Shown: positions 1-8,000, numbered from the stretch's first letter. The stretch is 64,000 nucleotides of DNA from Paenibacillus peoriae (GCF_022531965.1 NZ_CP092831.1:1640001-1704000), one strand, 5' to 3'. Notes: a model not told the origin generated them from the letters alone. Made by a program: numbers and translations.

Positions 1-2
1 TC

Positions 3-461
3 TTTAATGGAGCACTTCTGTTGGTGACCCAGCTATTGACGCTTAATGCATTAAATGAGGCTGCTACGTTAGTAGGCATTTGTAGGGGCATGTTTCAAGG
101 ATTTATCGCGTTACTTGGTTTGGCAGGGACGACTGCCGGTATCGGCATGTTATTTGGTAAGAAGTGGGCTTGGTGGCTGGCAGTATTTTATTTTACATAT
201 GAGACCATGCGTTATACGTGTGCAATTCTGTTTATTCCAGATGTCCCTCCAACGTTGGGCGGTGTACAGTTAAACCCTGCTTTATACTACGTAAAATATG
301 GTATGCGTATTATTTGGAATTTGTTGTTTACGTTGTTCATGTGTCGTAGTAAAGTGACGGGTTTTTTTCAAACAAGTGGAATCAGCAAGTGGAGAGCATG
401 TATTGCATTATTCTTCATCAATGGAGTGATAGTTGGGATTGGCTGGTGGCTGATAAGATAA
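3..461 (+). CDS. Hypothetical multi-pass membrane protein (5' end may lie outside the window)
   Basis: The frame is open from the first bases of the window, so the true start may be upstream; a TTG at 21 is the first possible start inside it, without a clear ribosome-binding site. The 146+ residues hold about four hydrophobic segments (near residues 20-40, 45-65, 85-105 and 125-145 from the TTG) with short charged loops, and end in WWLIR. It lies 30 bases upstream of an acetyltransferase on the same strand. I do not recognise the family; it resembles small membrane proteins of Bacillales with no assigned role. Confidence 0.6.
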   Translation, partial: FNGALLLVTQLLTLNALNEAATLVGICRGMFQGFIALLGLAGTTAGIGMLFGKKWAWWLAVFYFTYETMRYTCAILFIPDVPPTLGGVQLNPALYYVKYGMRIIWNLLFTLFMCRSKVTGFFQTSGISKWRACIALFFINGVIVGIGWWLIR

Positions 462-491
462 GGTTCTTCGATGTGAAGGAGGAGATAGATC

Positions 492-1052
492 ATGGCAATG
501 GAAACGTTTCCGATTTTAGAAACTGATCGGCTTCGTTTAAGACAGCTTACAGTAGGGGATGCGGAGGATGTATTCGGTTATTTCTCCAAGGATGAGGTCA
601 CACAATATTATGACTTGGAAAGCTTTACAGAGGTAGAGCAAGCCGAAAAATTTATTCGTTCGATGCTAACCAGATATGAGAAGCAAGAGGGCTTTCGTTG
701 GGGGATTACATTAAAAAAAGCTCCTGAGCGGATCGTGGGTACAATTGGATTTCATAACTGGCAGAAGGAGCACTCCCGTATTGAAATCGGCTATGAGCTG
801 GCACCGGAATATTGGCGGCAGGGTTTGATGACAGAGGCGATGACGGTGGTAGTGGATTATGGCTTTCATTTGCCGCAGGTTCACCGTATAGAAGCCTTCA
901 TTGATCCAGATAACGAAGGCTCCAAACGGCTGCTACTCAAAAGTGGCTTTACTAAAGAGGGTCACCTGAGAGACTATTTTTATGAAAAAGGTCAATTTGT
1001 CGACGCTATTATTTTTGGATACCTTCGGGAAGAGCATCCCGTGGATTGGTAA
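492..1052 (+). CDS. GNAT family N-acetyltransferase (RimJ/RimL-like)
   Basis: 186 residues starting at ATG 492 behind a GAAGGAGGAG site. The N-terminal motif ETDRLRLRQL is typical of the RimJ/RimL type of GNAT enzymes, followed by the beta-strand region IVGTIGFHNW, the acetyl-CoA binding stretch around GYELAPEYWRQGLMTEA (the R/Q-x-x-G/A-x-A loop is present as RQGLMTEA) and the C-terminal motif SKRLLLKSGF that family members use to close the fold. Such proteins transfer an acetyl group from acetyl-CoA to an amine, either a protein N-terminus or a small molecule; the substrate cannot be told from sequence. Probably cotranscribed with the membrane protein upstream. Confidence 0.88.
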   Translation: MAMETFPILETDRLRLRQLTVGDAEDVFGYFSKDEVTQYYDLESFTEVEQAEKFIRSMLTRYEKQEGFRWGITLKKAPERIVGTIGFHNWQKEHSRIEIGYELAPEYWRQGLMTEAMTVVVDYGFHLPQVHRIEAFIDPDNEGSKRLLLKSGFTKEGHLRDYFYEKGQFVDAIIFGYLREEHPVDW

Positions 1053-1053
1053 T

Positions 1054-1395
1054 TTACAAATACCCTTTGTCCCCGTAAGGCTGGAGTCGATCAAGCCAGG
1101 TCTGCTCCAGCTTTGCTAGTGCATCCTTGACATCAAAGAACGCGGATTCCATTTTCTTCAAAACGTCCAGCACTTCAAATTCAAACGAATCTTCGCCATA
1201 CTCATTCCATTCCTGTTGCAGTTGTTTATTCTTAAATCCACCCATATTTAGCTCAAAACGCCGTCCATTCAGCGACTTTAAATTCGGCGTGGAAGAGACG
1301 AAAATTTTCCCATTACGTGTATTGCGAATGCAATAGATTCCTGCCTCTGTCTTCATCTCTATGTATTGCTGCACCAGTTCTTTTCTTCGATTCAT
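1054..1395 (-). CDS. Stand-alone GIY-YIG domain protein
   Basis: 113 residues on the minus strand, ATG at 1395 with AGGAGG about 8 bases upstream. The motif AGIYCIRNTRNGKIFVSS matches the first two strands of the GIY-YIG nuclease fold (GIY, then a degenerate YIG equivalent KIFV), and the C-terminal half is a charged helix ending in LDRLQPYGDKGYL. It is convergent with the GNAT gene, the two stop codons lying one base apart. No partner domain (UvrC, homing endonuclease) is attached. Small proteins of this kind are common in Bacillus and Paenibacillus; their substrates are not known to me. Nuclease activity is therefore only a family-level inference. Confidence 0.75.
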   Translation of the reverse strand: MNRRKELVQQYIEMKTEAGIYCIRNTRNGKIFVSSTPNLKSLNGRRFELNMGGFKNKQLQQEWNEYGEDSFEFEVLDVLKKMESAFFDVKDALAKLEQTWLDRLQPYGDKGYL

Positions 1396-1550
1396 TGTCG
1401 AATCCTCCTATTTGAGCATTTTGCATAAATCCCAAGAGCCTTTTCAAATCAGCAATGTATAGATCGAAACGCTTTAGTTCGTCTATATATTGTACCTACG
1501 AGCGTTGGGAATCGAATTATGCAAAATGCTGATTTCATAAGCGCCTAGCT

Positions 1551-2309
1551 TCAAGATTCCTTCAACCAATATTCACTGCCATCCGGTTTGCGATCCAACA
1601 GACTGTATTCAATCATATATCTTCGCACCGTGACATAATCGTCATACACTTCCTGTAAAATCGCATTGATATCCTTCTCATGATATATTTGTCCCTTCAC
1701 AAAACGGCTCGCAATTTCACGCAGCACAATCAGCTTGTGCTTTTCTTGCATTTTAAAGGTCTTAAGGCGTCCGTCTGTACCATTCGGAAAATACTTCGTG
1801 AGTACCTTTTGTCTTTCGTCTTCCGTAATGTTATAGCGTTCGTCCACCATCCGTGCTCCTATGGGTACTTCTACAATGGCGGGAGCGTGACGATCTTTCT
1901 CCTTTAGTAGCTCCATTAATGTGAGAAATACTTTGGCCTGTCGTTCTTTTTCTTTGAGACCAAAGCGATGATTGCGTATGGTGGATGCGCTACCGATTCC
2001 GGTTTCCTTTTGAATGTCCGCATCGCCCATGCCTTGATAAAATAACTGAAGCAACCGATTCTGATGATCCGTCAGTCCAGTCAGCTTTTTGTCCAGACCG
2101 ATCAAATAGTCAAAGACCGAACCGTACGTCCGCTCAATATGAAGTCGCATGTACCTCTCCGCGTCATAAAATACCCCTTGATCCTGATATATGATGCCTT
2201 GCTCAAATCGCTGTCCGTCCAGCAAGCAAATGACCTGCTCTCCTTGGCGAATATATCCACGCTTCAGTTCTTCGATACCAGCATTCCAGAATAGTTCGGA
2301 ATGATCCAT
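1551..2309 (-). CDS. DUF2087 domain protein with LuxR-like helix-turn-helix, probable transcriptional regulator
   Basis: 252 residues. I place the start at ATG 2309, behind GAGGTG at good spacing, not at the in-frame GTG 2321, which overlaps that site. Residues about 75-125 (LTDHQNRLLQLFYQGMGDADIQ followed by a helix with STIRNHRF) look like a sigma-4/LuxR type helix-turn-helix. Residues about 180-250 match DUF2087: the stretch from RLKTFKMQEKHKLIVLREIA through DINAILQEVYDDYVTVRRYMIEY to a short strand with DGSEYWL. This C-terminal domain is found in Bacillus regulators and is itself thought to be winged-helix-like. Its target is unknown. It is transcribed away from the immunity-like gene cluster that follows. 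Confidence 0.78.
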   Translation of the reverse strand: MDHSELFWNAGIEELKRGYIRQGEQVICLLDGQRFEQGIIYQDQGVFYDAERYMRLHIERTYGSVFDYLIGLDKKLTGLTDHQNRLLQLFYQGMGDADIQKETGIGSASTIRNHRFGLKEKERQAKVFLTLMELLKEKDRHAPAIVEVPIGARMVDERYNITEDERQKVLTKYFPNGTDGRLKTFKMQEKHKLIVLREIASRFVKGQIYHEKDINAILQEVYDDYVTVRRYMIEYSLLDRKPDGSEYWLKES

Positions 2310-2518
2310 TTTAGCAAACACCTCAATTAAATGATGATTATTTTATAGACAATATAACATTTTGTTTATTTTAAATCAATGAATGGATATCTCTTTAGGG
2401 TTTCGACAATGTTCGCTATATACAAAAGAGACATCAGATTGTTATCATATGTAAATTATTGAATTACATTTAAGACTGGATAGTTGCTATATATTGTAAT
2501 AAAGTGGGCTGGTAAACT

Positions 2519-3007
2519 ATGAACAGAATGCGTTTAGAAGAAGTCATAGAAAGTGGAGATTTAAAGGAAGCGGTAAAGATTATAGAGGATGTGGGTGAAA
2601 AGCTGGATCATACATTCACTCCAATATTATTGAGATATTTAGTAACGACGGATAGTGTATTGCTAAGAAATGTAATCGCCATTACGCTAGCTGATCTAGG
2701 AGACAGTGAAGCGGTGTTACCTCTTATCGACTTGTTAAAAAATCCAAAGACCAAGGGGAATAGAGGAACGCTGTTATATGCTTTAGAATTTTTTGACGTA
2801 TCTACTTATGTTGTGATGTTGGTAGATTTACTGGATGATACCTTTGAAGCGAGTAGACAATCCTACCAACTGATAAGTACCGTGCAAGATAAAATCTCTG
2901 AGGCTCAAAAGGATATATGTAGACAAATGATAAGAAGAAAGCTGACCGATCATAAAAACAAATATAAGCGTGACTTTTTGCTGGAATCTTTAGAGCTTTT
3001 TACATGA
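2519..3007 (+). CDS. HEAT-repeat protein, candidate immunity protein
   Basis: 162 residues, almost entirely helical. Repeats of the HEAT/Imm30-like kind can be followed by eye: TDSVLLRNVIAITLADLGDS, then EAVLPLIDLL, GTLLYALEFFDV, MLVDLLDDTFEASRQSYQLI. The start ATG 2519 has only a weak AAAGTGG about 12 bases upstream; the in-frame ATG 2528 is an alternative. It begins a run of five short AT-rich genes on the plus strand, several of which resemble immunity proteins of polymorphic-toxin systems, so protection against a neighbour's toxin is an inference from context. No catalytic residues are evident. Confidence 0.65.
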   Translation: MNRMRLEEVIESGDLKEAVKIIEDVGEKLDHTFTPILLRYLVTTDSVLLRNVIAITLADLGDSEAVLPLIDLLKNPKTKGNRGTLLYALEFFDVSTYVVMLVDLLDDTFEASRQSYQLISTVQDKISEAQKDICRQMIRRKLTDHKNKYKRDFLLESLELFT

Positions 3008-3034
3008 TTCTTTTATTAGAGAGGTTTGGTTGGA

Positions 3035-3682
3035 GTGGTAAAAAAAGCTGTTTTATTCGTGATCATCATTGTCATTGCATATATAGTTGTATCCATTACA
3101 ACAGGAAGTCCAATTGAAAGAGTCAAATTTCGGAGCAACGTTACTGACTACCTACATAAAACATACACTATGAACTGGAAAATTGATTCAGTAGATTATG
3201 ACCTTAAGAATGATAAATTTATAGCTAATGTGATCTCTGGATTAGGGATTTCTTTTTTGGTGGAAGAAGACTATTATGGGCAAATGATGGATGACTATGC
3301 CTCTTCTGTGTGGAGAGATGAGCTAAAAGAAGCTGTAACACAAAAAACAAAGCAAGTTACAGGATCAGATGCAGAAGTCATCGTAAATGTATCTAGTATG
3401 GGGCAGGATGCTTTAACCTACCATGACGAGGTTCCAAGCTATTCTATGGTTAGTCAAAAACTCTCCTCAGAAGCTTCAATTTGTATTAAAGGTAACTTTT
3501 CGGCCACTCACTATCTGCAAGAGATGTTGGAAATAAAGCAGTGGATTGTTGAAAAGAAGTATGAGGCTTCGTTAACATTTAAGTCCGAAAAGGGGAAAAT
3601 TTATTTTGCAATACCTGCAGAAGATCTAAAAAAAATAAAAAGTGTAGAGGATCTCAATCCTTATCGGCTTCAAAATAATTGA
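3035..3682 (+). CDS. YfjL-like membrane-anchored protein of unknown function
   Basis: 215 residues from GTG 3035, chosen because AGAGAGG ends about 10 bases upstream; the in-frame TTG 3026 overlaps that site. One N-terminal membrane segment (residues about 5-25, rich in I and V) is followed by the short motif TTGSPIERVKF and a soluble alpha/beta domain (NWKIDSVDYDLKNDKFIANV). The arrangement of anchor, G-x-P-I-E motif and strand-rich domain recalls the B. subtilis YfjL group, whose role is unknown. It follows the HEAT-repeat gene by 27 bases and is probably cotranscribed. It could be a membrane-bound immunity protein, but nothing in the sequence proves it. Confidence 0.6.
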   Translation: MVKKAVLFVIIIVIAYIVVSITTGSPIERVKFRSNVTDYLHKTYTMNWKIDSVDYDLKNDKFIANVISGLGISFLVEEDYYGQMMDDYASSVWRDELKEAVTQKTKQVTGSDAEVIVNVSSMGQDALTYHDEVPSYSMVSQKLSSEASICIKGNFSATHYLQEMLEIKQWIVEKKYEASLTFKSEKGKIYFAIPAEDLKKIKSVEDLNPYRLQNN

Positions 3683-3755
3683 TTATTCTATCTAAGAAGC
3701 TAAAAATGATTCCTTAAATGCTACATTCCTTATAATTATTGTGAGGAGATATGAT

Positions 3756-4568
3756 ATGAAATATAGATTTGCTGTCATTGACGATGAAAGTGGGCTCACG
3801 GTTGGTTATTGTAGAGATGTGGTTGGCTTAACGGGTGATATCATTGTCGAAACGTATGAAAAGGTTATTTTTGAACAATTTGTCTTTAATGAGGATTTCA
3901 TAGGAAACATAATAAAGACAAAACAATCTGTACACAACTTGTACATTGCTATTTTAAATGATGAAGAAAAAGTGATTGGAAGCTATCATTATCACCTACC
4001 TGAATCCTACATAATCCATAAACTAAACTACAATAAAGGAAACTTCAATCTGGAGTTAACAGGTATACTTGAAACGAAGCCCTCCCCTGTGGAATTAAGA
4101 TTATGGGAGTTTTTAAAGGGTGCTCAGTCGCTTGAAAATAATATATGGCAAGGCTTTTCTAAAGAAGAACGGTCCGGGTGGCTAAACGTGACTAGAATAC
4201 ATTCTGCATCTAATCATTTTGCTAGACTGGATAAACGAGGAGAAGTCTACACCTTGGACGGCGAATACATATCTGATTTTACAACAGTTTTCATAGCACT
4301 TGGTGAAGCGATTAATGGACCCGGAGGGTACTATGGATTTAGCTTGGACAGTATATCGGACTGTCTCTGTGGAGGTTTTGGAACAGTAGGACCGTTCACG
4401 ATCCATTGGAAAAACGCACATTATTTCTTGGAAAGATTCGAGGAAGAATGGGATCAAGAAGAGAGATGTTATGGATTTTCACCACAGCAATATTTTACGG
4501 ATCTTTTAACGATCTTAGTATCAGGTGGTGTTACCGTGAATTTTTTTTCGAATAAGATAGCAAAGTAA
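3756..4568 (+). CDS. Barstar-domain protein, probable immunity protein
   Basis: 270 residues from ATG 3756, which has GAGGAG 7 bases upstream; the in-frame GTG 3741 overlaps that site. The last 100 residues match barstar, the intracellular inhibitor of barnase-type RNases: TLDGEYISDFTTVFIALGEA, then the strand/helix with GYYGFSLDSISDCLCGGFG that carries the inhibitory helix of the family, and a final strand GGVTVNFF. The N-terminal 165 residues (begins MKYRFAVIDDES) are unlike any domain I know; in several Firmicute immunity loci barstar is fused to such extra domains. No barnase gene is seen in the window, so this is an orphan antidote. Confidence 0.78.
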   Translation: MKYRFAVIDDESGLTVGYCRDVVGLTGDIIVETYEKVIFEQFVFNEDFIGNIIKTKQSVHNLYIAILNDEEKVIGSYHYHLPESYIIHKLNYNKGNFNLELTGILETKPSPVELRLWEFLKGAQSLENNIWQGFSKEERSGWLNVTRIHSASNHFARLDKRGEVYTLDGEYISDFTTVFIALGEAINGPGGYYGFSLDSISDCLCGGFGTVGPFTIHWKNAHYFLERFEEEWDQEERCYGFSPQQYFTDLLTILVSGGVTVNFFSNKIAK

Positions 4569-4597
4569 GAAGGGGATTTTGAAATGGATATAAATTA

Positions 4598-4732
4598 ATG
4601 CAACCACCGTTTGACATGAAAGAATACTCTGAAATGAGTAAAAACGAAGGGAAAGAACATTTAGAAGCAGATGAACTTGTGGCAAATTCCTTAAAAGAAA
4701 TTTTAATACGGGAAATGGAACGAGAAATCTAA
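4598..4732 (+). pseudogene. Short ORF, probable 5' remnant of a longer protein
   Basis: ATG 4598 to TAA 4732 gives 44 residues beginning MQPPFDMKEYSEMSKNEG. A weak AAGGGGATTTTG lies 20 or more bases upstream. The opening looks like the conserved N-terminus of a larger family of Paenibacillus and Bacillus proteins found near toxin genes (from memory, unverified), and the sequence then runs into an acidic helix and stops. It sits between the barstar gene and a toxin-like fragment, so I read it as a truncated gene; a genuine small protein cannot be excluded. Confidence 0.4.
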
Positions 4733-4745
4733 CAAGAGATATTAA

Positions 4746-4877
4746 TTACCTAAGGGGGAAAAAGGAGCAAGAGTGTTTTTTAGAATGAATAATGGCCAAA
4801 TGAACATTTTGGCTAAGGCTAATATGGCTAACGAACAAACAGTTATTGATATCATATATAATGTTTATTGTAAATGA
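4746..4877 (+). pseudogene. C-terminal fragment of a probable polymorphic toxin
   Basis: An open frame with no good start (GTG 4773 is the only candidate, behind AAAGGAGCAAGA) runs from after a TAA at 4743 to TGA 4877. The translated end, RVFFRMNNGQMNILAKANM followed by NEQTVIDIIYNVYCK, has the look of the last 40 residues of a nuclease-type toxin module rather than of a full protein. Its stop codon sits inside the GAGGAGG ribosome-binding site of the next gene, the tight coupling usual for toxin-immunity pairs. The upstream part of the toxin is missing, so this is either an orphan C-terminal cassette left by recombination or a decayed gene. Confidence 0.45.
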
Positions 4878-4887
4878 GGAGGCCCAA

Positions 4888-5262
4888 ATGAGAGTGGAAA
4901 AAATTGTATATCCAACTTCGCTATCTCAGATAGCAGATATTGAGGATGATAATATAGATGTATTTATTGAACTTGAAGATGGGACTAATATCTCTGTTGC
5001 TGTATGTACCCCAAAAAATCTAATTAGTTATATGACCAAAGAGAATATTAATTTTATTCCTGCATCGCCACCAGATATTATTGTGAAGTCATTAACAGAA
5101 GAAACTATTGAACAAGCTATTGAAAATTACGCTCAGGAGGATGCTTTCTGGCTAAAGTTGTTTTTTGTAGCTGGCGTTGATAAAACAGTCATAGATTTAG
5201 ACAGAATTGATTTGTGCCTTAAAGAAATGAAAAGAATAAATCAGGAACTCTTGAACGATTAA
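4888..5262 (+). CDS. Putative immunity protein paired with the upstream toxin fragment
   Basis: 124 residues from ATG 4888, directly behind GAGGAGG that overlaps the stop of the toxin-like fragment; the longer frame from 4846 would have no ribosome-binding site. The protein is acidic, begins MRVEKIVYPTSLSQIADIE and has the strand IDVFIELEDGTNISVAVCTP, then a region ASPPDIIVKSLTEETIEQAI and a C-terminal helix. This composition and its position are those of cytoplasmic immunity proteins, but I cannot name the family. It is AT-rich like its neighbours. Confidence 0.6.
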   Translation: MRVEKIVYPTSLSQIADIEDDNIDVFIELEDGTNISVAVCTPKNLISYMTKENINFIPASPPDIIVKSLTEETIEQAIENYAQEDAFWLKLFFVAGVDKTVIDLDRIDLCLKEMKRINQELLND

Positions 5263-5458
5263 AAATTAATTGTATAGTTATTTTGACCATATGGAGTATA
5301 AATCTCTATGAGGTTTCTTTTTAGCTCCTCATTCTGAAAATATATAATTAGGAGACAACATGCTCTAAGATGATCATTTGCTCGTTAAATTGAGAGTAGG
5401 AGGATTTTTTCCTGTTCCACGGATGCATGTTCCAATTATCTTGTAAGGAGAATATTTT

Positions 5459-6181
5459 GTGAAAATATCAAATATTATCAGAAAAACCATAGGGAACAAA
5501 TTAGCTGCTTTGAACTTTACTTATGAGCATTTAAACAATACTTGGTTTTTTACAAGAGTAGTCAATGGATTTAAGGAAACAATCCAAATCGATAAAAGTT
5601 ATTGGACAGAGAATGCAATACGCATTACTTTTATGACTGAGTCCGAATCAGTGTATAGCTTTTATTTCATTGATGGATCAAAGATAGATAAATTCCATTA
5701 CTATGAGGATGAAGAGTCATTACGAGATATATTTATCACCCTAGGAAAGATTATTGATGAGCATGCTCTAAAATGGTTTGAAGAGAATGTGCCTAAAGAT
5801 ACGCTTCCTCCTGCAAATTTTTTGGATAAAGGATGGTTTGAGAAGCTACAGAAATTTGTCGAGGTAAATAATCTGAACTTTAAAGATGAAAAGTCGCTAA
5901 AAACCATCGAAGCTTTGCTAAGTTCAGAACCGACGGAGGAAAACGTTCTGTTATCAAGCTATTTCTTAGGAGAATTTTTTATCCATACGTTAGATGGTGA
6001 GTGGTACTACGATCAAAATTATGGCCCTTCTATTAAAAATATAGGTGGAATTAGTAGTTTTAATAGAAGACCTTATAAAATCTCTAACAGTTTTGCTTCT
6101 AATCCTCAAAATAACTCAATTATTAATCACTATCAGGCCATTACTGGAACTGTAAAGAATCTTCAAGGTAATAGGAAATAA
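5459..6181 (+). CDS. Hypothetical protein, DUF4304-like N-terminus
   Basis: 240 residues from GTG 5459, with AAGGAG 8 bases upstream. The first 110 residues (IIRKTIGNKLAALNFTYEHL, NTWFFTRVVNGFKETIQIDKS, then strands and RDIFITLGKIIDEHALKWFE) resemble DUF4304-type proteins, which are also common in toxin-immunity neighbourhoods. The second half has no recognisable domain and ends in a low-complexity, asparagine- and serine-rich tail (residues about 195-240). No signal peptide or membrane segment. AT-rich, and the last plus-strand gene of the accessory block. Function unknown. Confidence 0.6.
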   Translation: MKISNIIRKTIGNKLAALNFTYEHLNNTWFFTRVVNGFKETIQIDKSYWTENAIRITFMTESESVYSFYFIDGSKIDKFHYYEDEESLRDIFITLGKIIDEHALKWFEENVPKDTLPPANFLDKGWFEKLQKFVEVNNLNFKDEKSLKTIEALLSSEPTEENVLLSSYFLGEFFIHTLDGEWYYDQNYGPSIKNIGGISSFNRRPYKISNSFASNPQNNSIINHYQAITGTVKNLQGNRK

Positions 6182-6632
6182 TCAAATTAAATTGAGAGCA
6201 AAAACATGTTCCGATTTTTTATTCGGTCCAAGATGTTTCTTTAATAGTGAGTTTGCACTCCAATCACATGGATTGATTCTATGTGGTTTTTCTTTTCTAT
6301 GGGTTTAAGAGGAGTTGAAACTGTATGGATTGTACAAGTTTATACAGGAAAAAAGGGTGAAATGAGAAAATATAAATGACCCAATGCTTTATTCGACATT
6401 TATAATATGTGGGAGAAATATATTTAAAGTGGCCTGATAGAAAGGGATTACATTGTTCAAATTTAATTGAGTGGAAGATCGGTAAAAAAGTATTTTGAAT
6501 ATTACACAAAGAACAGAGAGCCGTAAGAATGTTAACGGCTCTCTCTGGCAAGTATTCGATCAGTTCACTAGGGAGTACGCCGGTTCTAAACCTAATTGAA
6601 ACAGTTTCCCATAACAAGAGAAGTCCATTTTA
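6182..6632. other. 450-base AT-rich intergenic stretch
   Basis: No convincing gene. A 106-residue minus-strand open frame (6297-6617) has no ribosome-binding site and low-complexity content, so I leave it out. The only structure seen is a 10-bp inverted repeat at 6515-6544. The rest may be decayed coding sequence of the accessory block. Confidence 0.5.
6515..6544. repeat. 10-bp inverted repeat between convergent genes
   Basis: AGAGAGCCGT at 6515-6524 and ACGGCTCTCT at 6535-6544 with a 10-base spacer. It lies between the plus-strand cluster and the minus-strand XRE gene, where a bidirectional terminator would be expected, but there is no run of T on either side. Confidence 0.55.
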
Positions 6633-6845
6633 CTAATTTGTATCATCCTCTACATACTCGATAACATCTTGAACATGGCAGTCTAGAGCTTTACAAATTT
6701 TATCTAGCGTATCAAATTTCACACCGTCTGTTTCTTCGTTGTAAAGTTTGGTGATTCCGTTTCTATGTAATCCAGTCATGCGAGAAAGCTCGGCAATATT
6801 TATTCGTTTTTCGCCCATAATACGGGAAAGATGAATCTTTATCAT
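6633..6845 (-). CDS. Small XRE/Cro-CI type helix-turn-helix regulator
   Basis: 70 residues from ATG 6845, chosen because GGAGG lies 5 bases upstream; the longer frame to 6911 runs through non-coding sequence. Almost the whole protein is one Cro/CI-type DNA-binding domain: MIKIHLSRIMGEKRINIAEL, SRMTGLHRNGITKLYNEE as the recognition helix, then FDTLDKICKALDCHVQDVIEY. This compact form (compare B. subtilis YozG) is usual for single-domain regulators in mobile or defence-associated regions. It is divergent from the 7130-7534 gene, so the 280-base gap between them probably carries promoters for both. Targets unknown; autoregulation is a fair guess. Confidence 0.82.
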   Translation of the reverse strand: MIKIHLSRIMGEKRINIAELSRMTGLHRNGITKLYNEETDGVKFDTLDKICKALDCHVQDVIEYVEDDTN

Positions 6846-7129
6846 ATTTTCCTCCAGATAAATGCACTCTATAGTGTTAAAAAAACCCATCAAAGTATTG
6901 ACAATAAACACTATTCAATGTATTCTAGAAACAACAAAAATAACACTGTAATGTGCATTTGGTTTATTGAGATGTTATTTGTGAACGTCATAGTAATATG
7001 CTTATCGTATCAAAACGTTTTACAATTAGCAATTAATTATCGTTCAACAGCCTAGTTTGAAAAACTACCTGTAAAAGAGAGCATATTGGCAAATAAGAAA
7101 CTTTGAACAAAGGAATGGAGCGAGGATGT

Positions 7130-7534
7130 ATGACAGAATCGGTAATGGAATTGGAACGGGTATCCATGGTTCAGGGGCCGTATGATTACCCTCATATGTA
7201 TGAGATATGCGAAGGGGTTCTTTATGACCGTCAATATTTCTTTTACCTCGAAAATGGCTTACTGTGTCGGCGCCATGTGAAGAAGGTGGAGCAGTCATAT
7301 CATACGCATCTTTATCTGGATGGAGAGAGCGGAGGTCTGCAACTGGCAGCGGGTGTACAAGGGGAGCTTATGCAAGTTGTCACGGAGATCATCGAGCGCT
7401 TGCGCGCCAAGGATGGACTGACATTTTTATTCGATGAACTGCTGTGGCTACATGGTAGGGGCCCCATTGAATTAAACCTTTTCAATAAGAAGGATGAAGT
7501 GACCTTAGGTGGCAGACAATTTGCTACGAAATAA
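7130..7534 (+). CDS. Hypothetical cytoplasmic protein
   Basis: 134 residues from ATG 7130 (GGAG at 7117-7120, 9 bases upstream); ATG 7115 and TTG 7103 are in frame but worse placed. The sequence starts MTESVMELERVSMVQGPYDY and has mixed alpha/beta content, e.g. VLYDRQYFFYLENGLLCRRH and MQVVTEIIERLRAKDGLTFL. No signal peptide, membrane segment or metal motif. The gene's base composition is back to that of the chromosome core, suggesting that the AT-rich block ends before it. I do not recognise the family. Confidence 0.65.
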   Translation: MTESVMELERVSMVQGPYDYPHMYEICEGVLYDRQYFFYLENGLLCRRHVKKVEQSYHTHLYLDGESGGLQLAAGVQGELMQVVTEIIERLRAKDGLTFLFDELLWLHGRGPIELNLFNKKDEVTLGGRQFATK

Positions 7535-7577
7535 ATGATTCTTATGCTTTATATCATGGAACTTGTCGAAATAAAGC

Positions 7578-7883
7578 TTATGATTTCACCGAATATATCA
7601 GTTGTTGACTGATGAAAATGAGCGGATTCCGAATCCATATGGTCAATTCCAGCATCACAGCATCGGCAGAAGGATTAAAGCCCCAATCACCTCCGAATAA
7701 AATGTTTTGCTGCTGCTCTAATATAGGAGACTGAGGTTCTTCCAAGCCATATTGTTCTTTGATTCTCTCTTTCGTTTCATGATCTATGACAAGGTTATCC
7801 TGTGCAAAGGTATAGCAGATAGGAACGCTTAACTGTATTAAAAGAAGTAATGCAATGGGGATAAGTAATTTTTTGCTTTGCAT
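7578..7883 (-). CDS. Small exported hypothetical protein
   Basis: 101 residues from ATG 7883 with TAGGAG upstream. Residues 1-28 form a signal peptide (KK charge, hydrophobic core LLIPIALLLLIQLSV, possible cleavage after YTFA). The mature part is short, with RIKEQYGLEEPQSPILEQQQ and a hydrophobic C-terminal third. No lipobox. It is convergent with the preceding gene. Function unknown. Confidence 0.6.
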   Translation of the reverse strand: MQSKKLLIPIALLLLIQLSVPICYTFAQDNLVIDHETKERIKEQYGLEEPQSPILEQQQNILFGGDWGFNPSADAVMLELTIWIRNPLIFISQQLIYSVKS

Positions 7884-7934
7884 GGTTAGCTCCTATGATC
7901 TCTGTTTTTGACCTCTTAACGTGAAAATAATCCC

Positions 7935-7963
7935 TTTACAGGATTTTATGACCAGAATATAAT
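7935..7963 (+). promoter_or_regulatory. Sigma-A promoter of tRNA-Pro
   Basis: TTTACA at 7935-7940 and a perfect TATAAT at 7958-7963, 17 bases apart, ending 37 bases before the tRNA. Both match the housekeeping consensus closely. Confidence 0.75.
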
Positions 7964-8000
7964 AGTAAATAACAGCATCGATCTACATACACTGGGTTAT

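Noticed and set aside
1396..1550. CRISPR-like or tandem repeats in AT-rich gaps
   Set aside because: No direct repeats of constant spacing were found here or elsewhere in the window.
6297..6617. 106-residue minus-strand open frame
   Set aside because: No ribosome-binding site, no recognisable motif and it contains an inverted repeat; AT-rich intergenic sequence opens such frames easily.
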